Below the pieces are notes generated by a model that made no database searches, had not been told where the DNA came from, and was given only the letters and a program-made list of their open reading frames with translations. A stretch of DNA of 5,349 nt from Alphaproteobacteria bacterium (lineage in GTDB: Bacteria; Pseudomonadota; Alphaproteobacteria; RF32; CAG-239), in assembly GCA_017645485.1 (NCBI GenBank), contig JAGCOI010000093.1:1-5349 (forward strand). The letters are read 5' to 3'. Position numbers and translations under genes: made by a program. Positions 1 through 5,326 of this stretch are shown here, in pieces (position 1 is the first letter of the stretch; each line of letters opens with the position of its first letter).

Positions 1-1
1 A

Positions 2-1993
2 CGTATCTTGTACTACTCCGGTATTTCACACAAAATCGGCGAAGTGCATGATGGTGCCGCTACAAGGGATTGTATGGAACAAGAACAAGAACGCGGTATT
101 ACGATTACATCGGCTGCAACAACTTGTTATTGGAAAGGTCACAGAATCAATATTATTGATACGCCGGGCCACGTTGACTTTACGGCTGAAGTGGAACGTT
201 CACTTCGCGTGTTGGACGGTGCTATTACGGTTTTTGATTCTGTTGCAGGTGTTGAACCTCAGTCCGAAACAGTGTGGCGTCAAGCTGATAAATATAAAGT
301 TCCGAGGATTTGCTTCTGCAATAAAATGGATAGAATCGGTGCAAACTTCTATCGCTGTCTTGATATGATAGTTGATCGTTTGGGTGCTCGTCCTTTGGCA
401 ATGCAATTGCCTATCGGTTCCGAAGCAGAGTTCAAAGGTATGGTGGATTTGCTTAAGATGAAAGCAATTATCTATACCGGTGATACGGCTGATTCTCCGA
501 TTGAAGAAAGAGATATTCCGGCTGATTTGAAAGACAAAGCCGAAGAATATCATGCTCAGCTTATTGAAACGGCTGTTGAACAAGATGAACAAGCTATGGA
601 AGATTATCTTGAGGGTAAAGAAGTCTCGATTGAAACACTCAAAAAATGTATTCGTAAAGGTACATTGGCTCAAGATTTTGTGCCTGTGTTCTGCGGTACG
701 GCTTTCAAAAACAAGGGTGTTCAACCTTTGCTTGATGCTGTTGTTGACTATTTGCCGTCTCCTGTCGATATTCCGGCAATTGAAGGCACTAAGCCCGGTA
801 CGGAAGAAGTTCTTGTACGTCATCCTTCCGACGGCGAGCCTTTGTCGGCTTTGGCATTTAAGATTATGAATGATCCTTTCGTCGGTTCACTGACATTTAC
901 ACGTATTTATTCGGGTAAACTTGAAGCCGGCTCATATATCTATAACTCTGTTAAAGATAAAAAAGAGAGAATCGGTCGTATGCTTTTAATGCATGCCAAT
1001 AAACGTGATGATATCAAAGAGGCTTATGCCGGCGATATTATTGCTTTGGCCGGTTTGAAAGATACAACAACGGGTGATACGCTTTGCGATTCATCAAATC
1101 CGATTGTTTTGGAAAATATGGAATTTCCTGAGCCGGTTATTGAATTGGCCGTTGAGCCTAAAACAAAAGCCGATATTGAAAAGATGGGCTTGGCTTTAGG
1201 GCGTTTGGCCATGGAAGATCCGTCATTTAAGGTGTCTTCCGATCCGGAAAGCGGTCAGACCATTATTAAAGGTATGGGCGAACTTCACTTGGAAATTATC
1301 GTTGACAGATTAAAACGTGAATTTAAGGTTGAAGCAAACGTCGGTGAGCCTCAAGTGGCTTATCGTGAAACAATCACCAAACCTTGTGATATTGAATACA
1401 CGCATAAAAAGCAATCCGGTGGTGCAGGTCAGTTCGCTAAGGTTAAAATCAAATTTGAACCGACTGAAGATCATACAGGCTTTGAATTTTGCAACACGGT
1501 TGTCGGCGGTAATGTTCCGAAGGAATATATCCCCGGTGTTGAAAAAGGTCTTCGCTCTGCAATGGATGCAGGTGTTTTGGCAGGTTATCCTGTAACCGGT
1601 GTTAAAGCAACATTATATGATGGTGCTTATCACGAGGTTGACTCGAACGTTATGTGCTTTGAAATTGCTGCCCGTGCTGCTTTCAGAGAAGGTATGCGTC
1701 AGGCAGATGCCAAGCTTTTGGAACCGATTATGAAGGTTGAAGTCGTTACCCCTGAAGAATATATGGGTGATATTATCGGCGACTTGAATTCTCGTCGCGG
1801 TTTGGTTAACGGTATGGATCAACGCGGTAATGCGCGTGTTGTTGATGCTTTTGTGCCGCTTGCCAACATGTTTGGTTATGTAAATACGCTTCGTTCACTT
1901 TCTCAAGGTCGTGCTCAGTTTACAATGATTTTTGATCATTACTCTGAAGTTCCGAGAGAAGTTGCCGAGGCAATCAAAGCGAAAAACGCTTAA
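2..1993 (+). CDS. fusA: Elongation factor G, 5'-truncated
   Basis: This is the GTPase that drives ribosomal translocation and, with ribosome recycling factor, helps split ribosomes in the cytoplasm. The frame is open from the left edge. The first readable residues, RILYYSG, align with Arg29 onward of E. coli EF-G, so about 28 residues including the P-loop (G1) are missing and the TTG at 8 is not a real start. Visible motifs are the switch I region QERGITIT, G3 DTPGH (partial residue 53), G4 NKMD (107) and a G5-like GTAF (232). Domain II follows from about residue 277, domain III from about 376, domain IV (with HEVDSN near its tip) from about 447, and domain V from about 573 with LNSRRG. The 663 residues plus the missing part give the usual length of about 692. 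It ends in tandem TAA TAA, 68 nt before tuf. The conserved ATMDWMEQ stretch reads ATRDCMEQ here, which is odd. Confidence 0.97.
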   Translation, partial: RILYYSGISHKIGEVHDGAATRDCMEQEQERGITITSAATTCYWKGHRINIIDTPGHVDFTAEVERSLRVLDGAITVFDSVAGVEPQSETVWRQADKYKVPRICFCNKMDRIGANFYRCLDMIVDRLGARPLAMQLPIGSEAEFKGMVDLLKMKAIIYTGDTADSPIEERDIPADLKDKAEEYHAQLIETAVEQDEQAMEDYLEGKEVSIETLKKCIRKGTLAQDFVPVFCGTAFKNKGVQPLLDAVVDYLPSPVDIPAIEGTKPGTEEVLVRHPSDGEPLSALAFKIMNDPFVGSLTFTRIYSGKLEAGSYIYNSVKDKKERIGRMLLMHANKRDDIKEAYAGDIIALAGLKDTTTGDTLCDSSNPIVLENMEFPEPVIELAVEPKTKADIEKMGLALGRLAMEDPSFKVSSDPESGQTIIKGMGELHLEIIVDRLKREFKVEANVGEPQVAYRETITKPCDIEYTHKKQSGGAGQFAKVKIKFEPTEDHTGFEFCNTVVGGNVPKEYIPGVEKGLRSAMDAGVLAGYPVTGVKATLYDGAYHEVDSNVMCFEIAARAAFREGMRQADAKLLEPIMKVEVVTPEEYMGDIIGDLNSRRGLVNGMDQRGNARVVDAFVPLANMFGYVNTLRSLSQGRAQFTMIFDHYSEVPREVAEAIKAKNA

Positions 1994-2008
1994 TAAACTT
2001 TAACTTTA

Positions 2009-2040
2009 AGGGCAGGAGCTGTGCTCTTGCCCTGTATTTT
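2009..2040 (+). terminator. Hairpin between fusA and tuf (attenuator or processing site)
   Basis: The arms AGGGCAGGAG (2009-2018) and CTCTTGCCCT (2024-2033) form a 10-bp stem with one G-T wobble and a 5-nt loop. It is followed by GTATTTTA, a weak interrupted T-run. It lies between co-directional fusA and tuf, so it may be a partial terminator that sets their ratio, or an RNA processing or stabilising hairpin for tuf mRNA. The stem is plainly present; its role is inferred. Confidence 0.5.
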
Positions 2041-2061
2041 ATGAAATTGGAGAAAATTTAA

Positions 2062-3252
2062 ATGGCAAAAGAGAAATTTGAACGCAGTAAGCCACACTGC
2101 AACATCGGGACCATCGGTCACGTTGACCATGGTAAAACGACATTAACGGCAGCAATTACGAAGGTATTGGCTGAAGAAGGCGGTGCATCATTTACGGCCT
2201 ATGACCAAATTGATAAGGCACCTGAAGAGCGCGCACGCGGTATTACCATTTCAACGGCACACGTAGAATATGAAACACCGGCACGTCACTATGCACACGT
2301 TGACTGCCCGGGCCACGCAGACTATGTTAAGAACATGATTACGGGTGCAGCCCAAATGGATGGAGCCATTTTGGTTGTGAGTGCAGCAGACGGACCGATG
2401 CCGCAAACACGTGAACACATTTTGCTTGCACGTCAAGTGGGCGTTCCTGCGATTGTTGTTTATATGAACAAAGTAGACCAAGTTGATGATCCAGAGTTAT
2501 TGGAACTGGTTGAAATGGAAATCAGAGATTTGTTAACATCATACGGTTTCCCCGGGGATGAAATTCCGATTGTGAAAGGTTCAGCATTAGCCGTATTGGA
2601 AGATGGCGACAAGAAGATTGGTCATGATTCGATTATTGAATTGATGAAGGCAGTTGACAGCTACATTCCGCAACCTGATCGTCCGAAGGATCAACCTTTC
2701 TTAATGCCGATTGAAGACGTGTTCTCAATTTCCGGTCGTGGAACGGTTGTGACAGGTCGTGTTGAACGCGGTGTTATTAAAGTTGGTGACGAAATCGAAA
2801 TCGTTGGTATTCGTCCGACACAAAAGACAACATGTACGGGTATTGAAATGTTCCGTAAGTTGTTGGATCAAGGCGAAGCCGGTGACAACATCGGTGTTCT
2901 TCTTCGTGGTACGAAGAGAGAAGAAGTTGAGCGTGGCCAAGTATTGGCAGCTCCGGGTTCTATTACACCGCACACAGACTTCACATGCGAATGCTACATT
3001 TTAACGAAGGAAGAAGGCGGCCGTCATACACCGTTCTTCTCAAACTATCGTCCTCAATTCTATTTCAGAACGACAGACGTTACGGGTTCTATTGAATTAC
3101 CTGCAGGTACGGAAATGGTTATGCCCGGTGATAACGTTACAATGACAGCAAAACTTATTCACCCGATTGCTATGAACGAAGGTCTTCGTTTCGCTATCCG
3201 TGAAGGCGGTCATACGGTTGGTACCGGTGTCGTCTCCAAGATTTTGAAGTAA
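2062..3252 (+). CDS. tuf: Elongation factor Tu
   Basis: EF-Tu delivers aminoacyl-tRNA to the ribosomal A site as a GTP-bound ternary complex. The 396-residue protein is complete. G1 is GHVDHGKT (19-26), followed by the switch I sequence RGITI with the effector Thr at 62. G3 is DCPGH (81-85), with the catalytic His at 85, and G4 is NKVD (136-139). G5 is GSAL, followed by the two beta-barrel domains, ending [10 protein letters not shown]. The ATG at 2062 is supported by GGAG at 2049-2052 with a 9-nt spacer and by the family N-terminus [12 protein letters not shown]. It is the last gene of its operon: a strong terminator follows at 3293-3329. The stretch [16 protein letters not shown] is, from memory, typical of Alphaproteobacteria. 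Many relatives carry two tuf copies, which cannot be judged from this window. Alanine is encoded mostly by GCA here, whereas fusA uses much more GCT. Confidence 0.99.
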   Translation: MAKEKFERSKPHCNIGTIGHVDHGKTTLTAAITKVLAEEGGASFTAYDQIDKAPEERARGITISTAHVEYETPARHYAHVDCPGHADYVKNMITGAAQMDGAILVVSAADGPMPQTREHILLARQVGVPAIVVYMNKVDQVDDPELLELVEMEIRDLLTSYGFPGDEIPIVKGSALAVLEDGDKKIGHDSIIELMKAVDSYIPQPDRPKDQPFLMPIEDVFSISGRGTVVTGRVERGVIKVGDEIEIVGIRPTQKTTCTGIEMFRKLLDQGEAGDNIGVLLRGTKREEVERGQVLAAPGSITPHTDFTCECYILTKEEGGRHTPFFSNYRPQFYFRTTDVTGSIELPAGTEMVMPGDNVTMTAKLIHPIAMNEGLRFAIREGGHTVGTGVVSKILK

Positions 3253-3263
3253 TCTTAAAAGAT

Positions 3264-3290
3264 GTCATGCTGAACTTGTTTCAGCATCTG
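3264..3290. repeat. Short palindromic repeat, copy A
   Basis: The 27-nt unit begins GTCAT and ends ATCTG. It has an 8-bp perfect stem, ATGCTGAA (3267-3274) with TTCAGCAT (3280-3287), and a CTTGT loop. It sits between the tuf stop and the tuf terminator, so it is transcribed as part of the tuf 3' UTR. Its layout matches copy C at 3656-3682, with paired changes in the stem. Confidence 0.75.
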
Positions 3291-3292
3291 AT

Positions 3293-3329
3293 AAAAAAAG
3301 AACTCCCCTCAACCGGAGTTCTTTTTTTT
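3293..3329 (+). terminator. Rho-independent terminator of fusA-tuf
   Basis: GAACTCC (3300-3306) pairs with GGAGTTC (3315-3321) across an 8-nt loop. The stem is flanked by A7 (3293-3299) and T8 (3322-3329), so it can extend to 14 bp and could also terminate transcription coming from the right. It lies 40 nt after the tuf stop and marks the end of the str-type operon. Confidence 0.93.
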
Positions 3330-3356
3330 ATTCTAACCCTGTCATTGCGCATCAAG

Positions 3357-3385
3357 AAAAAAACAACCTCAAAATGTTGTTTTTT
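3357..3385. terminator. Second A/T-flanked hairpin after tuf
   Basis: AAAAAACAAC (3358-3367) pairs perfectly with GTTGTTTTTT (3376-3385) around the loop CTCAAAAT. The form is that of a bidirectional intrinsic terminator with a weak core, as only 4 bp are not A-T tract. It may be a backup terminator for tuf or for leftward transcripts. GTCAT (3341-3345) and ATGAC (3392-3396) flank it as an outer inverted pair, so it may instead be part of a palindromic repeat. Confidence 0.6.
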
Positions 3386-3400
3386 GCGATGATGACGACA

Positions 3401-3452
3401 GTTTGTTCATTGGCAAACGAGCGTGTAAGCGAAGTTTGCAAATGTTACAAAC
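3401..3452. repeat. Long imperfect stem-loop
   Basis: The left arm is GTTTGT-t-CATT-g-GCAAAC (3401-3418). The right arm is GTTTGC-a-AATG-tt-ACAAAC (3434-3452). This gives 16 pairs with one G-A mismatch and a small internal loop. The 15-nt apical loop holds CGAGCGT and AGCG, the same core words as palindromic copy B at 3520-3547, so it may be a B-type element with an expanded stem. Confidence 0.7.
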
Positions 3453-3464
3453 CAAGTGCCCGAC

Positions 3465-3484
3465 GCAACGTATAAAAGCGTTGC
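3465..3484. repeat. Small hairpin in the repeat cluster
   Basis: GCAACG (3465-3470) pairs with CGTTGC (3479-3484) around the 8-nt loop TATAAAAG. There is no T-run, so it is not a typical terminator. It lies between the two half-matches of a split B-type repeat. Confidence 0.45.
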
Positions 3485-3519
3485 TAGACAAAGTGAAGCA
3501 ATCTTATGAGTGTTATTCT

Positions 3520-3547
3520 GTCATTGCGAGCGTAGCGCGGCAATCTC
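3520..3547. repeat. Short palindromic repeat, copy B
   Basis: The unit begins GTCATTGCGAGCG and ends GCAATCTC. ATTGC pairs with GCAAT and an inner GCG pairs with CGC around TAG. TTATTCTGTCAT at 3513-3524 is repeated exactly in front of copy C (3649-3660). From memory, GTCATTGCGAG-type palindromes are dispersed between genes in many bacterial genomes, including Alphaproteobacteria. Confidence 0.75.
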
Positions 3548-3568
3548 ATGAGATGCCATGCCATTGAT

Positions 3569-3607
3569 ATCCTCGGGTACACAACAACCCTTGTTATCCT
3601 CGGGTAC
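3569..3607. repeat. Two direct copies of ATCCTCGGGTAC
   Basis: The 12-mer ATCCTCGGGTAC occurs at 3569-3580 and 3596-3607, a 27-nt period. A third, diverged copy, ATCCTTGGGCTT, starts at 3620 inside copy D. The first copy can also fold partly back on ACCC and TTATC to its right, so these look like decayed half-elements of the same palindromic family. Confidence 0.6.
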
Positions 3608-3616
3608 CAAAAAACC

Positions 3617-3646
3617 GTCATCCTTGGGCTTGCTTAAGAGGATCTC
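3617..3646. repeat. Short palindromic repeat, copy D (degenerate)
   Basis: The unit starts GTCATCCTTGGGCTTG and ends AGGATCTC. ATCCT pairs with AGGAT at the base, but the upper stem is broken. It shares the outer GTCAT and ATCTC signature with copies B and C and ends only 9 nt before copy C, so D and C form a tandem pair. Confidence 0.55.
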
Positions 3647-3655
3647 TTTTATTCT

Positions 3656-3682
3656 GTCATGCCGGACCTGTTCCGGCATCTC
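3656..3682. repeat. Short palindromic repeat, copy C
   Basis: The 27-nt unit begins GTCAT and ends ATCTC. It has a perfect 8-bp stem, ATGCCGGA (3659-3666) with TCCGGCAT (3672-3679), and a CCTGT loop. It is the closest relative of copy A, and two stem pairs differ between them by compensatory change. Confidence 0.8.
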
Positions 3683-3742
3683 ATCATTCACATCAAAATT
3701 TTTTACTTGCCTTTTATCTTACTGTGTGGCACAATACATCTC

Positions 3743-3765
3743 AAACGGAAAACGGTTTTCCGTTT
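3743..3765. terminator. Perfect 11-bp inverted repeat downstream of the minus-strand gene
   Basis: AAACGGAAAAC (3743-3753) and GTTTTCCGTTT (3755-3765) are perfect complements around one G; as RNA this folds with a CGG loop. It lies 24 nt beyond the stop of the leftward gene ending at 3790, so it may terminate that transcript. The following T-run on that strand is poor, so an mRNA 3'-end stabiliser or a protein-binding palindrome is also possible. Confidence 0.5.
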
Positions 3766-3789
3766 AGTGTATTAAGCAACCATTAGGTT

Positions 3790-4395
3790 TTATTCAGGGC
3801 AATTTTCATACTCTGCTAAGGAGTCGTTGGGATAATACTTTTCCAGATAAGTATTTCCGTCTATACAATGTAGTATATCCTCTGCTTCAAATGTGCAACG
3901 CATCTGACTTGCATATTGTTGATCTCTGGAATCATATATTTTGCAAAAACATTTCTCGCACTCGTCTAACTTGATAAACTTGTAATAGGCTCCGCATAAC
4001 TCAACACGATATTCATTTATCGCATACAATTTTAAGAAATATTCTCCATCATTATTGATAAAACACTCAATCTTATTAAAATTTCCGTTTTCAACCGTAT
4101 TGCAAAAAAGACGTATATCTTCAGTCTGATTGGTTTGCGTATTTGTAATACGTCCCAAACAGCCGGAAGTGCCACAATCCGCATCATTATTTAAAGTGTC
4201 AAGTTGCCAAAAAGTATCCGCTTCAACAACATACTCATGATAATATCCTTCATACGAATTATGTAATTCTTGCGTATTGTGGGAGAACACTTCTTTTTGC
4301 ATCAGTATAAAGGGACCACACGGCAAATCTTGCGGCAAAGCATACGCTTTACCGCATAAAAGAACAATTAAGAATACCCAAAAATTATTTTTCAA
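3790..4395 (-). CDS. Exported cysteine-rich protein of unknown function
   Basis: I do not recognise this 201-residue protein. It has a clear N-terminal signal peptide: Lys2, a hydrophobic core at about 5-14, and an AYA site at 17-19, giving a mature protein from Leu20. The mature part has 12 cysteines (26, 74, 79, 98, 111, 134, 146, 149, 151, 167, 177, 199), including a CGTSGC motif and a dense CEKCFC cluster, so a disulfide-bonded periplasmic or secreted protein is likely. Cys14 is not in a valid lipobox. The start is TTG at 4395. It is preceded by AAGG (complement of 4406-4409) with a 10-nt spacer, and an in-frame TAG seven codons upstream excludes a longer form. It overlaps the upstream gene by 11 nt, which suggests translational coupling. 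The sequence is AT-rich compared with tuf. A partner or immunity role is possible but unproven. Confidence 0.8.
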   Translation of the reverse strand: MKNNFWVFLIVLLCGKAYALPQDLPCGPFILMQKEVFSHNTQELHNSYEGYYHEYVVEADTFWQLDTLNNDADCGTSGCLGRITNTQTNQTEDIRLFCNTVENGNFNKIECFINNDGEYFLKLYAINEYRVELCGAYYKFIKLDECEKCFCKIYDSRDQQYASQMRCTFEAEDILHCIDGNTYLEKYYPNDSLAEYENCPE

Positions 4396-4570
4396 ATCTA
4401 CGTAACCTTGTTTCTATCCGCTTAAACATTTCTTGCGTTTTCGGATCTGATATTTGATCATAATTTATATAGTATCGTCCGTCCTCTCCTTTTTCAAGGT
4501 GTGATAAATAATTATGAACAGCACCGGCACCTTCCCGATGGCATGCCGCCAACAAACCGATATCCGTCAT
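4385..4570 (-). CDS. Small protein with a GLLAACHREGAGAV stretch
   Basis: This is a 61-residue protein, or 65 if it starts at the ATG at 4582. The purine-rich AAAAGAGG (complement of 4583-4590) abuts the 4582 ATG with no spacer but lies 12 nt before the ATG at 4570, so the inner start is preferred. An in-frame TAA four codons upstream closes the frame. The N-terminal GLLAACHREGAGAVHNYL looks to me like a short helical segment found near the C-terminus of some phage-type or secreted cell-wall hydrolases, but this is a loose recollection. The C-terminal half is charged and helical (FKRIETRLRRFEK), with no signal peptide or membrane segment. It may be a stand-alone small protein or the surviving tail of a larger gene. 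It is the first gene of a two-gene unit and overlaps the exported Cys-rich gene by 11 nt. Confidence 0.6.
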   Translation of the reverse strand: MTDIGLLAACHREGAGAVHNYLSHLEKGEDGRYYINYDQISDPKTQEMFKRIETRLRRFEK

Positions 4571-4681
4571 AAAAATTGTCATCCTCTTTTCAAATTAGTC
4601 AAGCAAGGTTTTATTATGCCTCAATAATTTATGATATACTTCTTTGGATAAGATTTATTTACAAAAATAAAGTTTGGCAGA

Positions 4682-4710
4682 TTGACTTTAAATATTGGAG
4701 ATTATAAAAT
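4682..4710 (+). promoter_or_regulatory. Sigma70-type promoter of the 104-residue gene
   Basis: TTGACT (4682-4687) is a good -35 box. The -10 is TAAAAT (4705-4710) with a 17-nt spacer, or TATAAA (4703-4708) with a 15-nt spacer. It lies in the 164-nt gap between divergent genes and would give a leader of roughly 20 nt before the ATG at 4735. No equally good promoter was found for the leftward pair. Confidence 0.6.
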
Positions 4711-4734
4711 AATTAAAAATTCAAGGAAAATATC

Positions 4735-5049
4735 ATGAAAAAAAATATTCACTTCATTTTGCATATCACTTTTAAGATAGCCATTTATTTTTTTGCATTA
4801 ATCGGTTTTATGACAATTTTTTGTCCTAATGCAAATGATAAACAAAATTGTTTGGATGATGGTGGTGTTTGGGATGATGAATTTCAAAGTTGTCGTTTTG
4901 ATTGTCATACATGGCAAAAAGAAAGCGGATGTGATATGATATCAGATAAAGAATTAGAAGACTTTGTAAACAACTATTGTGCGCATGAAGGTAAAGGTTT
5001 GCATAGGTGCACACAATCCGCTTTAGAATTATCTAAAAGAAAACTTTAA
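4735..5049 (+). CDS. Small membrane-anchored or exported Cys-rich protein
   Basis: I do not recognise this 104-residue protein. The N-terminus has two lysines and a hydrophobic segment at about 7-29, which could be a transmembrane anchor or an uncleaved signal. There is no good AxA site, and TIFC at 27-30 is not a valid lipobox. The remaining 75 residues would then face the periplasm or exterior. They carry cysteines at 39, 53, 57, 66, 82 and 92, plus Cys30 at the membrane edge. The CLDDGGVWDDEFQSCRFDC block (39-57) is compact and looks like a small disulfide module. The ATG at 4735 is supported by AAGGA (4723-4727) with a 7-nt spacer and by the promoter at 4682-4710. It is transcribed alone and ends at a strong terminator. 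Being divergent from one Cys-rich exported gene suggests a local theme of exported disulfide proteins. Confidence 0.8.
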   Translation: MKKNIHFILHITFKIAIYFFALIGFMTIFCPNANDKQNCLDDGGVWDDEFQSCRFDCHTWQKESGCDMISDKELEDFVNNYCAHEGKGLHRCTQSALELSKRKL

Positions 5050-5067
5050 AACTCACGTGCCAGATAG

Positions 5068-5104
5068 AAGAAAAAGCACCCTTTCCTTAAGGGTGCTTTT
5101 TCTT
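5068..5104. terminator. Bidirectional terminator between convergent genes
   Basis: A perfect 16-bp stem runs 5068-5083 with 5089-5104: AAGAAAAAGCACCCTT pairs with AAGGGTGCTTTTTCTT around the loop TCCTT. T5 follows the GC core on the + strand and the mirrored A5 gives a T-run on the - strand. It starts 19 nt after the stop at 5049 and ends 15 nt before the last base of the leftward gene at 5120, so one hairpin can serve both. Confidence 0.93.
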
Positions 5105-5119
5105 TCCAAATCTTTTTTA

Positions 5120-5326
5120 TCATTTTCTTCTATGGGGCCTCCATTTGTTATGCAAATAATCAAAATCACTCAGCCATAATCTACCATCAACATCATTGCC
5201 TTGTAGGTTATTTTTTGTCGCAGTATATACCCCGTCAATATTATTTTTCATATCTTTATAACTATCTTCTAATGTCTTGATCAATGGAGTATTACCCTTA
5301 ATTGATTTCTTATATATATATATCAC
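5120..5326 (-). CDS. 3' part of an unrecognised gene with its frame broken at a TA tract
   Basis: The open frame gives 68 residues, ending LWLSDFDYLHNKWRPHRRK with a TGA stop. I do not recognise the family. The only start in this frame is a GTG at 5326, directly after an in-frame TAA and without a convincing ribosome site. It would begin with the translation of the TA repeat (IYIY), which argues against a real start. The neighbouring frame entering from the right edge (codons from 5348) reads WGLAKEVSDIYI and then stops inside the same TA tract. Adding one TA unit would fuse the two into a continuous protein-like sequence. The likely truth is the C-terminal end of a longer gene that extends beyond the window. 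There is no signal peptide in what is visible. It converges with the 104-residue gene and shares its terminator. Confidence 0.55.
   Translation of the reverse strand: MIYIYKKSIKGNTPLIKTLEDSYKDMKNNIDGVYTATKNNLQGNDVDGRLWLSDFDYLHNKWRPHRRK
5311..5323. repeat. (TA)6.5 dinucleotide tract
   Basis: Thirteen alternating T and A bases lie where two reading frames of the leftward gene meet. Such tracts are prone to polymerase slippage in steps of 2 bp, which would switch the frame. They are also a common place for assembly or read errors. Confidence 0.8.

Noticed and set aside
200..823. Long antisense open frame of 207 codons within fusA
   Set aside because: It lies wholly over the conserved EF-G coding sequence, with no independent start signals; a shadow of strongly biased codons on the other strand.
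1977..1991. AAGCG-AAAAA-CGCTT hairpin at the end of fusA
   Set aside because: Only a 5-bp stem overlapping the last codons and stop, with no T-run; too weak to claim a function.
3264..3682. CRISPR array
   Set aside because: The repeats are palindromic, unevenly spaced (spacers from 9 to over 200 nt) and diverged from each other, and there are no cas genes.
3558..3767. Open frame of 69 codons in the repeat region
   Set aside because: It runs through the palindromic repeats (SSGT..SSGT comes from the ATCCTCGGGTAC copies), has no ribosome site or domain, and is best explained as chance.
4339..4395. Lipoprotein signal in the 201-residue protein
   Set aside because: Cys14 is preceded by V-L-L rather than a small residue at -1, and an AYA signal peptidase I site follows at 17-19.
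4654..4672. TTTATTT/AAATAAA inverted repeat upstream of the 104-residue gene
   Set aside because: Composed only of A and T in an AT-rich gap; such pairing is expected by chance and would be unstable.
4826..5014. Antisense open frame over the 104-residue gene
   Set aside because: The + strand frame has a promoter, a ribosome site and a plausible hydrophobic and Cys-rich protein; the antisense product has none of these and low-complexity His runs.
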